DNA of 64,000 nucleotides, taken from NCBI GenBank assembly GCA_945859605.1, contig OX243824.1, positions 20,118,467 to 20,182,466 on the forward strand, read 5' to 3'. Source of the DNA: Lumbricus rubellus (Eukaryota > Annelida > Clitellata > Crassiclitellata > Lumbricidae). The number at the start of each line of letters is the position of its first letter. Positions within the stretch are counted from its first letter, which is position 1. This document shows positions 1 through 11,900 of the stretch, piece after piece. The notes beneath the pieces are model-generated. The model was given only the letters and a program-made list of their open reading frames with translations. It searched no databases and was not told the origin of the DNA. The translations under genes were made by a program, and so were the position numbers.

Positions 1-2150
1 AATGTGACGGCTTCTTTTTGTTTTGTAATTTTGTTGCGTACTAGGCCTCATTTAGCTATATATGTATACGGCCTAAGTTGTTGCCACGATATAGCTCTGT
101 TCTATTATGACGACATCTTTTTGGTCTACACTATTGTTAAGTCATTCTCTTTTCTTCGTTAATACGTTGCTGACTTGGTGTAAGGACGATATAGCTTTAA
201 TTGTTACATGGACTTGTGTTAATTGTTAGGACATAGGCCTAATACTTGCTATAGGCCCTTATATAAAAATATAGGCTAAAGGGCCGTGAGTTGCCAACCT
301 CTGCTGTACACAGTGTAGGATATAAAATAAAATTGCCTCGTTTTATAACGTGTTACATTTGATTTCCGATCAGGCCAGCTGAGGGGATGTATAGACTAGT
401 AGGGCATAACAGTCATAACTATAGTATCGGGGACCAACGTGTCGGTTAGGATCAGGTTAAATGTCTTGAGGGTATGTTATGTGTCAGGTTCGGCGTCGTG
501 AGGGTCGGTTGGGGCTCAGGTTACCACAAATTCTACTTTAAAACACAAAGCCGTTACAAATCAAGAAATTCATTTTTCCAATCAGTAAACACCAAATCAT
601 TTAATTCGTTCAGTTGCATGCTGCTGTTTGTAAGCATTTAAAATACTTAAGTAATACTACAAGAGGTTTACCAGTCTTCTACAAGCAAAGTCTAACTGAA
701 GTCTTACAATCATAGGTCGAACGTTAAGGGCCTAATATTATTTTACTATTACAGTAAACCGTTCAAATTATGCAAAATACAGTTATACGGAATACAGGTT
801 TTAAGTACCAACTAAAAATACAGGAAAACAATCTGAAATTTATGACAAAAAGTTACAGATTTAGACAATGTTAAGACTTCTCTAATTAATACTGAAAAAA
901 TTAGTCCAAGCAGTTAAACAAGAAATACTGACAGCATTGTCATAAAATTCAATTTGAATTACACAAATGGGTACCAAGGTAAACAGCAATTAAGCAAGAA
1001 CAAAATTCATGTTGTACCATTTTTACTGCAAATGAAAAATAATTGTACGAGATTTCTAAATTGCCAACAACAAAGTTAAGGAAACCAGCATATTAAAAGT
1101 GCTTCGTCAAAATAAAACCTTTAGACAGGCAAGGTCAGAGATGTTTCCATTCCCAGTGTCTGATTAAAGCGCTTTAACATCGAGAATGTACCAAAGGCGT
1201 TGTCAAAAGGTTAATATTAAAGATAATTAATTATTTAATTAATTATTTCAGTAATTAATTGGTTATGGTCTTCATGAATGGCACTTGCTCTTTCAAGTCT
1301 AAAGATTCTGCTCTTTTATGATAGAAACCTCCTTACAAAAAAACACTAACAATTAAATCAGTAGTTTATAACATTAAATATCAAATGTGTACCATCTCTA
1401 CAAAGATTAGAAAGGCGAGAATAAAGTACTATTGACTTCTCCATTCAATGTCACATTTATTATTTTCATCCCATTAGCCAAGTTGACATCAGACCTTAGC
1501 AGTCAGGTCCTTAATTTAAATCTAGATCTCCTCAGATGACCATTGATAATATTTATAGACACAATACCAATCTGGCCAATACAAAAGAAATACAATTAAA
1601 GTAAATACGCAATCAACAATAGTGAAAATCGTACCAACTATAATACTGTGACTTTGAAATATTCTTGGAAGCTACATGACATTTTGTGAAAGTGCCAATT
1701 AACATAAAAGTGCTAAATATTCAAGTGACTTTTTAAAATCAAGTCTGCAGAATTCAGATTCAAAGCAATCATCGGATAGCCAACAAGTCTTGAATGGGTG
1801 TTGGGAGGGAAAGTTTTTAACGAGGGAAAGTCATTTTTTTTACCTGGGTCAACGTTTTGATTGGTGACTTTTTAAATTACCTTTGACCCTGAAAACATAT
1901 TTTAGTTTTCAAGTAATCAATTTCTAAGTCTCTTTTCAGGAGTTTCACCCATCAGTGAAAATGGGAGTCATGCTCCTTTGCCCCCCAAACCCTATCCTCA
2001 AACGTAATCGTCTTTCAATTGCAAAACAAACATCATCATCTAGATCAGCAATACAATGAAAAGTACACAAGAATCAATCTGAGATGCTTCAGTTACAGAA
2101 GCAGACAAAGCTTCAGAGGTTAATCTCATCCCTTATCCCATCTCCATGGT
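1..2150. other. Gene-free AT-rich stretch
   Basis: I see no coding exon, RNA gene or clear transposon here on either strand. The stretch at about 420-535 is rich in GTCGTGAGGGTCGGTT-like words and resembles the reverse complement of 30176-30320. The AT-rich run at 1215-1260 is simple TTAATTAA-type sequence. It could be the 3' UTR or an intron of a gene outside the window, but nothing shows this. Confidence 0.5.
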
Positions 2151-2160
2151 AACAGCAGTT

Positions 2161-2192
<32 letters not shown>
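2161..2192. repeat. (CAG)n microsatellite
   Basis: About ten perfect CAG units lie in non-coding sequence. No open frame of any length supports a polyglutamine exon here. Confidence 0.9.
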
Positions 2193-2483
2193 GAAAAGAT
2201 AAATACGTGAAGTCTACAGTGCTCGATATATAACAGGAAGACTAAAAACAAAGTTTAAGTTCAGCAGAATTTAACTAGGCATTGAAATTATATTTACTCC
2301 GATCCATACACGCTTGCCATACCAAGCATGCAGATTGCATAGTTATACATAACAAAGTTAAACACTCAGCTGCATACAATGTAGCCAGCATGTTCACACT
2401 CTAGCTGAGCTCAATGTACACATACATATACAAATACACATACACAGTATGTGTATGCGTGTACGTCAATATGTGTATACGTG

Positions 2484-2829
2484 CAGAGCTGCCGAGAGGG
2501 AAGGGCGGGGCAAATACCCCGGGGTTCGGCAACTTTTCAACCTTTAGGAGGCCCGGGCTAGGCAATTATTTAGACTATAAAAATATTTATGATTTATACC
2601 TTTTTAAAAATAATATTGCCGAGAAAATTAACTTCAATCAGTTCAAACATCAATGTAGCAACTAAACAAAATCATATTTAATATATAAATGTAAAATTGC
2701 AGGTCGTATCTGCACCTTTATCACTTCAATTGGTTTCTTAAAAAATTGTTTCTCATAAAGCCTTAGGATAGTTTAGAGACCCTCGACTGCTCTGAGTAGG
2801 GGACCCCTGAATTTCTCTAGTCAGCCCTG
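2484..2829. mobile_element. MITE with CAGRGCTG / CAGCCCTG ends
   Basis: The ends are inverted (CAGAGCTGCCGAG at the left, CTAGTCAGCCCTG at the right). A related copy lies at 41571-41884, sharing the ends and an internal segment around GAGAAAATTRACT. The flanking octamers match at only 5 of 8 positions (tatacgtg and tgtacata), so a hAT-type target duplication is possible but decayed. Confidence 0.6.
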
Positions 2830-2917
2830 TGTACATATAGAATACATGGATTATATGTATAAAGCTAGAACAACCAGAATGCATAGAAGTCCATTTCAGT
2901 TTCATGCACACACACTG

Positions 2918-3113
2918 CAGGGCTTTTTTAACGTGCAGTTGTACACAAAATATGCAGTTCTAAATGGATTTGTGCAGTTGAAAAAGCACTTTTGTCCAGT
3001 TAAAACTAGCAAAAAAATGGTCATTGTCCTCTGTTTATAAGCAATTTACCATGGAGGATGGGAAGCAAAAGAAGTAGTTGTGCAGTTCTAAAAATTCCTT
3101 AAAAACAGACCTG
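2918..3113. mobile_element. hAT-type MITE, family B copy 1
   Basis: This element of about 200 bp starts CAGGGCTTTTTTAACGTGCA and ends in a TTAAAAACAGACCTG-like terminus. It is flanked by acacactg and acacacag (7 of 8 identical). Other copies are at 12219, 42970, 47317 and 62950. All share the internal words GTGCAGTTCTAAATGG and TTTACCATGGAGGATGG. No coding capacity is seen. Confidence 0.8.
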
Positions 3114-3437
3114 ACACACAGCACTATTACCAAGTATACGTCCTATTGCGGAAAGCCGGATGATTCGAAGTTGGAGGCAAAACAATCGAGAATTGAGCTC
3201 CAGTGGAGTCAAATTAAACCATATATATCGTCTGTTGTGGAACTTCAGTCTACGATGCACACAGCCGGTTTGATTTCTCTGAACGGCAAAGGTGGCTGAT
3301 TGCTGAGGAATGGATTATTCAAGGTGGCATTGAAGGTGCCCTTCAGAATCGTATCCTGTATCATTGGAGAAAACTGGAACAACAAAAGAATTACCAGTAA
3401 TTATTATTTCCTATTTGTTTTGTTTGTTTTTTGTTTG

Positions 3438-3650
3438 TATGTGCACTTGTTATAGCGCCCCTTCAAGCTCTCTCTACTCAGAAGCGCTCCCGAATGCAGA
3501 GCGGACACTGCATCGGAGTTTCACGCCAAAGCACTGAGCAATTGTGAGTGAAGGACTTGCCCAAGGTCCTTACGCGGCGAGGTGGATTCGAACCTCGAAC
3601 CTTCCAGCTCCAAGGCAACGACGCCACCACTACACCACCGCGCCCCACAA
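3438..3650 (-). mobile_element. tRNA-headed SINE
   Basis: Read on the minus strand, it starts GTGGGGCGCGGTGGTGTAGT (box A-like) and holds the box B-like GGTTCGAATCCACCTCG. It continues with CAAGTCCTTCACTCACAATTG and ends with a tail close to GGGAGCGCTTCTGAGTAG and GAAGGGGCGCTATAAC. Copies of the same family are at 8769, 19972, 30045, 38743, 53717 and 56502. Confidence 0.85.
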
Positions 3651-3949
3651 CTCAAGTAAACATAGCATACATACAGTATACCATCTCGGTTGTTGGCCTC
3701 TCCACATGGAATGGGGGCTCTCGCATGCGCTGCTCTTACCACCTTGGAAATATTTGCCTGATTTCTACCACACAGTTACTCCAGTCTTTTCCCTTTAGCT
3801 GCATGTTGCTGGGTTGGAAGCGCCTGTGAGTAGGTCTCTAAACGGGGGCCTATAATAGGGGCTCTATATAAATTTCCAGAATCAATAAATACATAATTAA
3901 AACATTACCTCATTATTAAAACACTCAACGATGTAACTCATCTCAAGAT

Positions 3950-4055
3950 GTTTCTTTTCCCCCGGGGCTTCTGTGCTGAAAACAACTCTGAATGGTATAT
4001 GCTGCAACTCTGCGAGAGGCGTTCTATGAATTTTTAGATACAATACGTTACGATA
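3950..4055 (-). repeat. Short interspersed repeat (CCCCRGGGCTTC family)
   Basis: This block, CCCCGGGGCTTCTGTGCTGAAAA then GCGAGAGGCG then a tail like AATTTTTAGATACAATACG, recurs at 6225-6325 and partly at 19450-19500. It lies just downstream of the STPG2 stop. The end words resemble the tails of SINEs and LINE relics elsewhere in the window, so a 3' fragment of a retroposon is likely. Confidence 0.6.
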
Positions 4056-4107
4056 CGATAATAATAATACAATCTGCGATAATATTTTTAAAGAGGTTGT
4101 ATAATTG

Positions 4108-5756
4108 TCAAACCTCGTAAGCGCCTGGTCCTGGAGTCTCATCCATTTGGTCCATCCGGAAGCGACAGTCCTTCGTCATGATGAAACCACCGTGGTTCAT
4201 TTCGATCATTTTCGGATTGTACATCCCAGGACCTATGAGGATCAGCAACAACACAATTACATTAACCACTGTACAATGTACATAATTCTCAACTGTTCAG
4301 TAATGTTGATAAGTCTGCGTGAGGACTGCCACGGTTCAATCCAGATGCATTGCCTGCATATTTAGTTAGTTATTTATATATTTATTTGTTTGTTTATTTA
4401 TATTTTCGCATTTGCTATTAGCCACCCTCTTTCACTGCCAACTGCTGCTTGAAAACATTAGCCTTCAGTTACAATTAGATCATAATTAACCCTGTCATCT
4501 TCTACCACCATAGGCGCCTTTCCAACTTTCACCACTACCAATTCATCACAGCCTGAGAATAAAGTCTAGCAATGGTTAAACCTAATGCAAATGTCATGTA
4601 ATGTAAATGTCATGTAATGTATATTGTAATGTAATGAAAATGTAATGTAAATGTCATTAAATACAAATGTCATGTAATGGAAATGTCATGTAATGTAAAT
4701 GTTATGCAATGTAAATGTCATGTAATGTGAATGTCATGTAATGAAAAAAACTATGTGATGTAAATGCCATACAGAAGGTTAATGCCATGTAAATGTAATG
4801 TAAAAGTCATTTAAAAATTAAATGTCATGTAATGTAAAAGTCATTTAAAAAGTAAATGTAATGTAATCTTTAAAAGTTTCTGTGCACCACACCAGTATCA
4901 GCCAATTCTTTAGACGAAGGTCCCGTCCTTACTGGCCGAAAATCTCAAAGCAGCAGCACTGCAGCAGCAGCTACATGTATCTACATGGCATTTACCTTAT
5001 GCATGGCATTTACATTACATGGTTTTCATTACATGGCATTTACATTGCACAGCATTTACATTACATGACATTTCCATTACATGACATTACTTGTAAATGT
5101 AAAGTGCAGTGCGTCTTGCAGGCGTTTCATTAAAGAAAAGATTATTATTATTATTAATATCATTATTATTATTATTATTATTATTATTTATTATTATTAT
5201 CTTAACTGGCATAATCCTGTTTGACCCAATACATTGAGACAACTGTACAGTTCTCTCACCTGGCACGGCTGGATCAGGCTCCGCAATGATGACATCCCTC
5301 GGAGGAGCAAATCTCGACGAAGAGGACAGGAAGGATCCCTGCCTCCTCTTCGCATCCTCCGTACGCGGTGGCTTCATCTCGCATTTCGAATGAACCTTCT
5401 GGAAGGATTCGATGACGTCATAGGATCCAGGCGCAGGAATATCCTACAGCGCAAACACAGGATATTAAGTCAACTTAATTATTGGATCAGCTATCTGATG
5501 CAAACAGATGTTATGTCAAGGTGATTGATGGTGATATAGAAAAAGAGAAATAGCAGTGACCCTTAAGCTATAGTCCCAACAGGTAGCTATTGGTTTAAGG
5601 TATGTATGTATGTATGTATGTATGTATGTATGTATGTATGTATGTATGTATGTATGTATGTATGCATGTATGTATGTATGTATGTATGTATGTAAGTATG
5701 TATGTATGTATGTATGTAAGTATAACATGTATGTACTATGTATGTATGTATGTATG

Positions 5757-5787
<31 letters not shown>

Positions 5788-5895
5788 GTATAACATGTAT
5801 GTATGTATGTATGTATGTATGTATGTATGTATGTATGTATGTATGTATGTATGTATGTGATGTAAGTATAACATGTATGTATGTATGTATGTATG

Positions 5896-5926
<31 letters not shown>

Positions 5927-5944
5927 GTATAACATGTATGTATG

Positions 5945-5975
<31 letters not shown>

Positions 5976-8900
5976 GTATAACATGTATGTACTATGTACT
6001 ATGTATGTATGTATGTATGTATGTATGTTTGTAAGTATAACATGTATGTACTATGTATATATGTATGTATGTATGTGATGTATGTGATGTATGTATGTAT
6101 GTATGTATGTATGTACATACGTATGTATGTATGTGATGTATGTATGTATGTATGTACGTACGTACGTACGTACGCATGCATGTATGTATGCATCTATCAA
6201 TCAGCCAATCAATCAATCAAGACGTTTATTTCCCCTGGGGCTTCGGTGCTGAAAGCATCTCTGAATAGTCCATACTGCGAGAGGCGCTCCACACATTTTT
6301 ATATACAATACGATACAATACCATGAGCCTCCAAAATGTTGACACGTACAATGACCATTCCTGGTGGGAGGCTGAGTCGATGCGACTGAGAGGCAAAGTT
6401 TGATGACATGCGGACGATTTTTGGCCGACAGGGTTTCTCTTCCATCTGGTAGGACGCAGGACCAGGTAGATCCGGTGCATCCTTCAGTACCACCGATTGT
6501 GCGCGCTCAGCGCATGTACCAAACGCACAACGTTTCGTACACGACTCCAACGCCTTACGCTGGATGTCCTCCGCTATTCCCTTCAACTTGTACGATGCTG
6601 GACCTGTATTGCCAAATCAAATCATCTAATCATCTAGTCATTTAATCATTGGTACTTGTGATTTAGGAGAGTTAAGGCTGAAAAAACTCTTTGAAATCAA
6701 ATCATCAGTAATCGTCTAATCATTTAATCATCAGTGCTTGTGATTCAGGAGAGTTATGGCTGAGAACACTTTGAAATCAAATCATCAGTAATCATCTATC
6801 ATTTAATCATCAGTGCTTGTGATTTAGGAGAGTTATGGCTGAGAACACTTTGAAATCAAATCATCAGTAATCATCTACGGTAATCATTTAATCATCAATG
6901 CTTGTGATTTAGGGGAGTTATGGCTGAAAACACTTTGAAATCAAATCATCAGTAATCATCTAATCATTTTAATCATCGGTGCTTGTGATTTAGGAGAGTT
7001 AGGGCTGAAAACACTTTGAAATCAAATCATCAGTAATCATCTAATCATTTAATCATCAGTGCTTGTGATTTAGGAGAGTTATGGCTGAGAACACTTTGAA
7101 ATCAAATCATCAGTAATCATCTAATCATTTAATCATCAGTGCTTGTGATTTCGGAGAGTTATGGCTGAGAACACTTTGAAATCAAATCATCAGTAATCAT
7201 CTAATCATTTAATCATCAGTGCTTGTGATTTAGGAGAGTTATGGCTGAAAACACTTTGAAATCAAATCATCAGTAATCATCTAATCATTTAATCATCAGT
7301 GCTTGTGATTTCGGAGAGTTATGGTTGATAAACCTTTGAAAGTTTCCAAAACTTTCCATGCTTGTAAAGTTATAAGGATAGGCCTACAACTCTAAAAGTA
7401 TAAAGACTTCAAATCAAAATGGTTCATTTTGCAAACAAATTAAACAAGTCGAGTTTAGGCCTACATAATCATAGCAACTTGGTTACAACAAGGAAGTCCC
7501 AAAGAGATGCAAAAAGTCCTGCTAACTATGGACGTCAAATTATTATTGAATTGTCAGATATGTGGCGGCCTTAACTAAAGTATCTAACCATCTGAACATC
7601 GATTAAGGAAGAAAGCAGCAACAAACTTTAAGAAAGCAAAGGAAAGCAACATAAACTGAAAAGAGGAAGTAAGGATAAAGGAAACTGAGACACTCGACAA
7701 TGTTGAGTCAATTCAAAATCTAGAAAAGTGAACAAATGCTTAACTACTTTCATAATTGAAATATTTCAATTATCTAAAGTTGTAAGATTTCAAGTTTTCA
7801 TTATTTCAAGCAAAGCTCGAGGGTACGCGTACCCTAAAATAGAATACGTTAAAATACGTACGTACCTTTCAAAAAATAGAATACGCGTATAATACGTACG
7901 TACCTTTCAAAAAATAGAATACGCGTATAATACGTACGTACCTTTCAAAAAATAGAATACGCGTATAATACGTACGTACCTTTCAAAACATAGAATACGC
8001 GTATAATACGTACGGTACCATACACACAAATTTTATTCATGGTTTACTCGGCGACCCATAGCCTACGTATAATCTGACGTCATCTGTAGGCCTATGCGTC
8101 ATTGAAACCGGTACTTCCGGTGGCGTAGCAGTAAATTTAATTCGTTAAATTCTTCGGTTATAATTAATTTAATGCAAATTGCACTGTCTGTCTTACTAAT
8201 GATAGCTAAGTACACGTCACTGGTTTGCAAATTGCTGTAACTCGAAAGTTGCAGCACGTCTATATCTTATAATAGCCCACGCATTAGTCAGCGTTTCAAC
8301 GATGACCAGAGAACATGGGAAGGAATGGACGCACGTGAAAGTTTTGAAAAATGCGAAAAATAATTATTTAATTGAATGCAATTTTTTGACAAACAGTTCT
8401 GGTTTGGATCAGGCAATCGCATAAGAACACACCTTTGAAGTGCTGCAGCAGAACTGAGCCGACTGAGTGCATTCAGTGCGATGCATGCTGGATAAAAAAT
8501 AGCCTAGACCTACAATATAGCATTGCAGCAATTTACTACGCCATATAGGCCCTACTGAGTTGTGATTGTTTGCTTAAATTAAATTGTAGCCTACATTCTT
8601 ATAATGAGCAATGAAATGGTTAACGTATTTTATTTATTGTTACGTACCCTAAAATAGGGTACGTTAAAATACGTACGTACCTTTCAAAAAATAGAATACG
8701 TATGGTACGTACCCTCGAGCTTTGATTTCAAGTTTTCAATTACTCTGACGTGTAATTGATTTCTTTGTGGTGCGCGGTGGTTTACTGGGTATGATCATTG
8801 CCTTGCAGCCGGAGGGTTGCAGGTTCAAATCCACCTCAAGCTGCCACGTCGAAACCTTGAGCAAGTCCTTCACTCGCAATTGAATGGTCACTTCGGTGTG

Positions 8901-11900
8901 AAACTCCGATTCAGTGTCCGCACTGTAGTTGGGAGCGCCTCCTAGAAGAAGCTTGAAGGGACCCTATAGAAATGGAGCAATAAAATAAATAAATAAAGTA
9001 CCAGGTGTGTTGGACTCTCGCTGTCTCTCGAACCGGATTGCGGTCTGTCCGAACGGACTGTTCTTCATTCCAGACAACTTCTTTAGATTCTCCATCGCTG
9101 TTCTCGGGTCATTGTAAGTACCAGGTGCTGGAATGTCGTTCTTGATTGGTTGAAAGCGCTACATGTGCACGAATGACATTGAAATACAAGTAATAGAACA
9201 ATAGCAGAGAGCAAAGACTTACACTAACATTAGAAGACATTTACACTAACATTCCTGGGGTTTTTAGATAAAGACTAGTGAGGTTGGATCTCCCAAACTT
9301 CATCAAATTCTTACCCTGTGTTTCACATACCCCTAGTGGTTTCCAGAATAATTTCTGCATAATCAGTAACAATAATAATACCACAAATTTATTCACAAGT
9401 TTATATAGTGCACCTTCAAGGAACTCCTCTAAGGTGCTCCCAACTAAAGCACGGCCAAAGAGTAAAGTTTTCAATTTAATCAAGTATACTTGAGTAAGAG
9501 TCTCTGGTGTATGTATGCAAGTGCAAATCCTGGGAGAGCCTGTTCGAGACCACAGAGCCAATCACGTTAAAGGCTGTTAATAATAATAACAATAACATTA
9601 GTAATGAATAATCATAATTATACTGATATCCTGATTATCTTGGCTTGAATAGAACAAATAAATAAATAGGAACCTCCATAAATGATGTCATGCATCCGGG
9701 ACGTAGGGGGGGTCACATTTTTGACCATGTGTGACAATTCCATACAGGATATCATATGACTTTTGTGTTGACGCATGATGAAGGGGTCAAAAATCGTCTA
9801 AAATTGTATGACCCCATTTATGGACGGCACCATAACAATGAATCAATCCAAACAAACCTTTGCTTGTGTGAGGAATGGTGGTTGTTCGATTGGAGCAAGC
9901 TCTGGTTGAGTCGGTGGAATGACGTCAAATGCTCTCGTTATGTCGTACTTTCCCGGACCAGGAATACCCTGGAAACAGACAGCAACAGAATTCATCAGAT
10001 ACTTAATTCCCAGTTTGTAAAACTACTGATGTTCATTAACAGTAATCAATAAAAAAATTTGGAAAGGGGTTTTAATAACTAATTGCAGATAATTATCAAT
10101 AACATTGGCCGCATCAGTGGACTCTGTTATATCAAAGCTTAAAACTTATCTGTGTGCTTTGGCTTCTCCTGCAGTTGGCTGTTTGTGAGGCGCAATTGTA
10201 GCGGCATGGCTGCGTTCCGGCGCCATATAAATTGTCTTTATTATTATTATTATTATTATAAATTATTATTATTATTATTATTATCAACAACAATCAAAAT
10301 TCAGGGTCAAGAGAAATGAGCAATCAATAAATCAATCAATCAATTAACATAAGTAGGCTGCTGAGAAAGTATGGTAGTATGGAGTCCAGCAATCATTACG
10401 CATTAATTATTTATTAATTGTAGATACATTTAATTACTATTTACTAATTACTGACATTTATAACTTAATATCTATAGCACCTCTGACGAATTTTTCTTCC
10501 AGTGGTGCTATCTAAATTTGCAATTACAATCGGAACATCATCCGAACACATAAATTTAAAATTTAAATTAATTTAAATTTATCTGACCTGCCGTCTTTCA
10601 TTGTCGACTACTTTGTCAAGGTATCGTGGAACGTATGATTCAAACTTGCATCTGTTCTTCTCGCTCGAATGAATGTTATGCAGTGTAGGTTTGCAGTCTA
10701 TGACTGGGTCGTACTGTCCAGGACCGGGTCCGTCGTGGGTCTCCAACTTGGTCCTACCCGACTTCATCTGACCGAAGTGAATCCCTTTGTACAGCTTTGT
10801 TGTACATGTGTCCTCCTGGGAACAAAAAAGGTTTGCATTCATTGATGAAAATAATACCCTAAACATAATTATATACAATAACTTACATTACAATACCACT
10901 GCATTCGATATAAGATAATACAACTCCATTTGATACAATACGACACAGCTCCATTTGATACAATACAGCTCCATTTGATACAATACAATACAGCTCCATT
11001 TGATACAATACAGCTCCATTTGATACAATACAATACAGCTCCATTTGATACAATACAGCTCCATTTGATACAATACAGCTCCATTTGATACAATACAATA
11101 CAGCTCCATTTGATACAATGCAGCTCCATTTGATACAATACAATACAGCTCCATTTGATACAATACAATACAGCTCCTTTTGATACAATACAGCTCCATT
11201 TGATACAATACAGCTCCATTTGATACAATACAGCTCCACTTAATACAATATAACTGCATTACAATTACAATCACAAAATTTACAATAGAATGGGGTCACA
11301 TAAATATCTCCCTAATAACAATAATCCAGATCCAAGTTTTGGCAAGCAATAACTATCAGCTTGTGCTCAATTTGAGCAACATTAGAAGTAACAACATCAC
11401 ACCTTTAACAAATTTTCAGGTTGAAACAGTCAAGTTTAGTACAGAAGCTGAAAACTTACAGACACCGGAGCATAGTAGGCAGGGCCGAGGGATGTGTCCC
11501 TGGACGGGGGCTCCTGCTTCTTCAGGGTCCCATCGTCATTTTCTTCGTACCCATACGATTGACCGGGACAGGGAATAGATGGCGCTGCTGATTTGCGATA
11601 GAACTTCACACGTCGACTGTACAGCTGAAAGTCATCAAAAGCACAGATAAAACTCAAACAACACAATACACGAGATGAAATGTATATATGATTCAAAGGA
11701 AAAAGAACTGTAGCAAGACCAATATACCATGCTAGATCCATAAAAGAAATGAGGATGGAACATCTAGTACTCGAGGCAAAATTACTTAGAAGTCAGTACT
11801 TAATACTTAGTCCTTCCCACTCGGAGAGCAATTACTTAGAAGTTACTGTACTTAGTACTTAGTCCTTCCGAATCGTCCGATGCAGGTCTGCACATAGGGC

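Noticed and set aside
4882..5133. 83-residue His/Tyr/Ile-rich frame
   Set aside because: It lies over the CATTTACATTACATGG repeat arm in an intron.
5516..6216. Long open frames of Tyr-Ile-His-Thr or Met-Tyr-Val-Cys repeats
   Set aside because: They are translations of the (TATG)n microsatellite in all frames. The same holds for 44464-45227.
10869..11274. Three overlapping 118-128-residue frames with SNGAVLY repeats
   Set aside because: They come from the 20-27-bp minisatellite in STPG2 intron 4.
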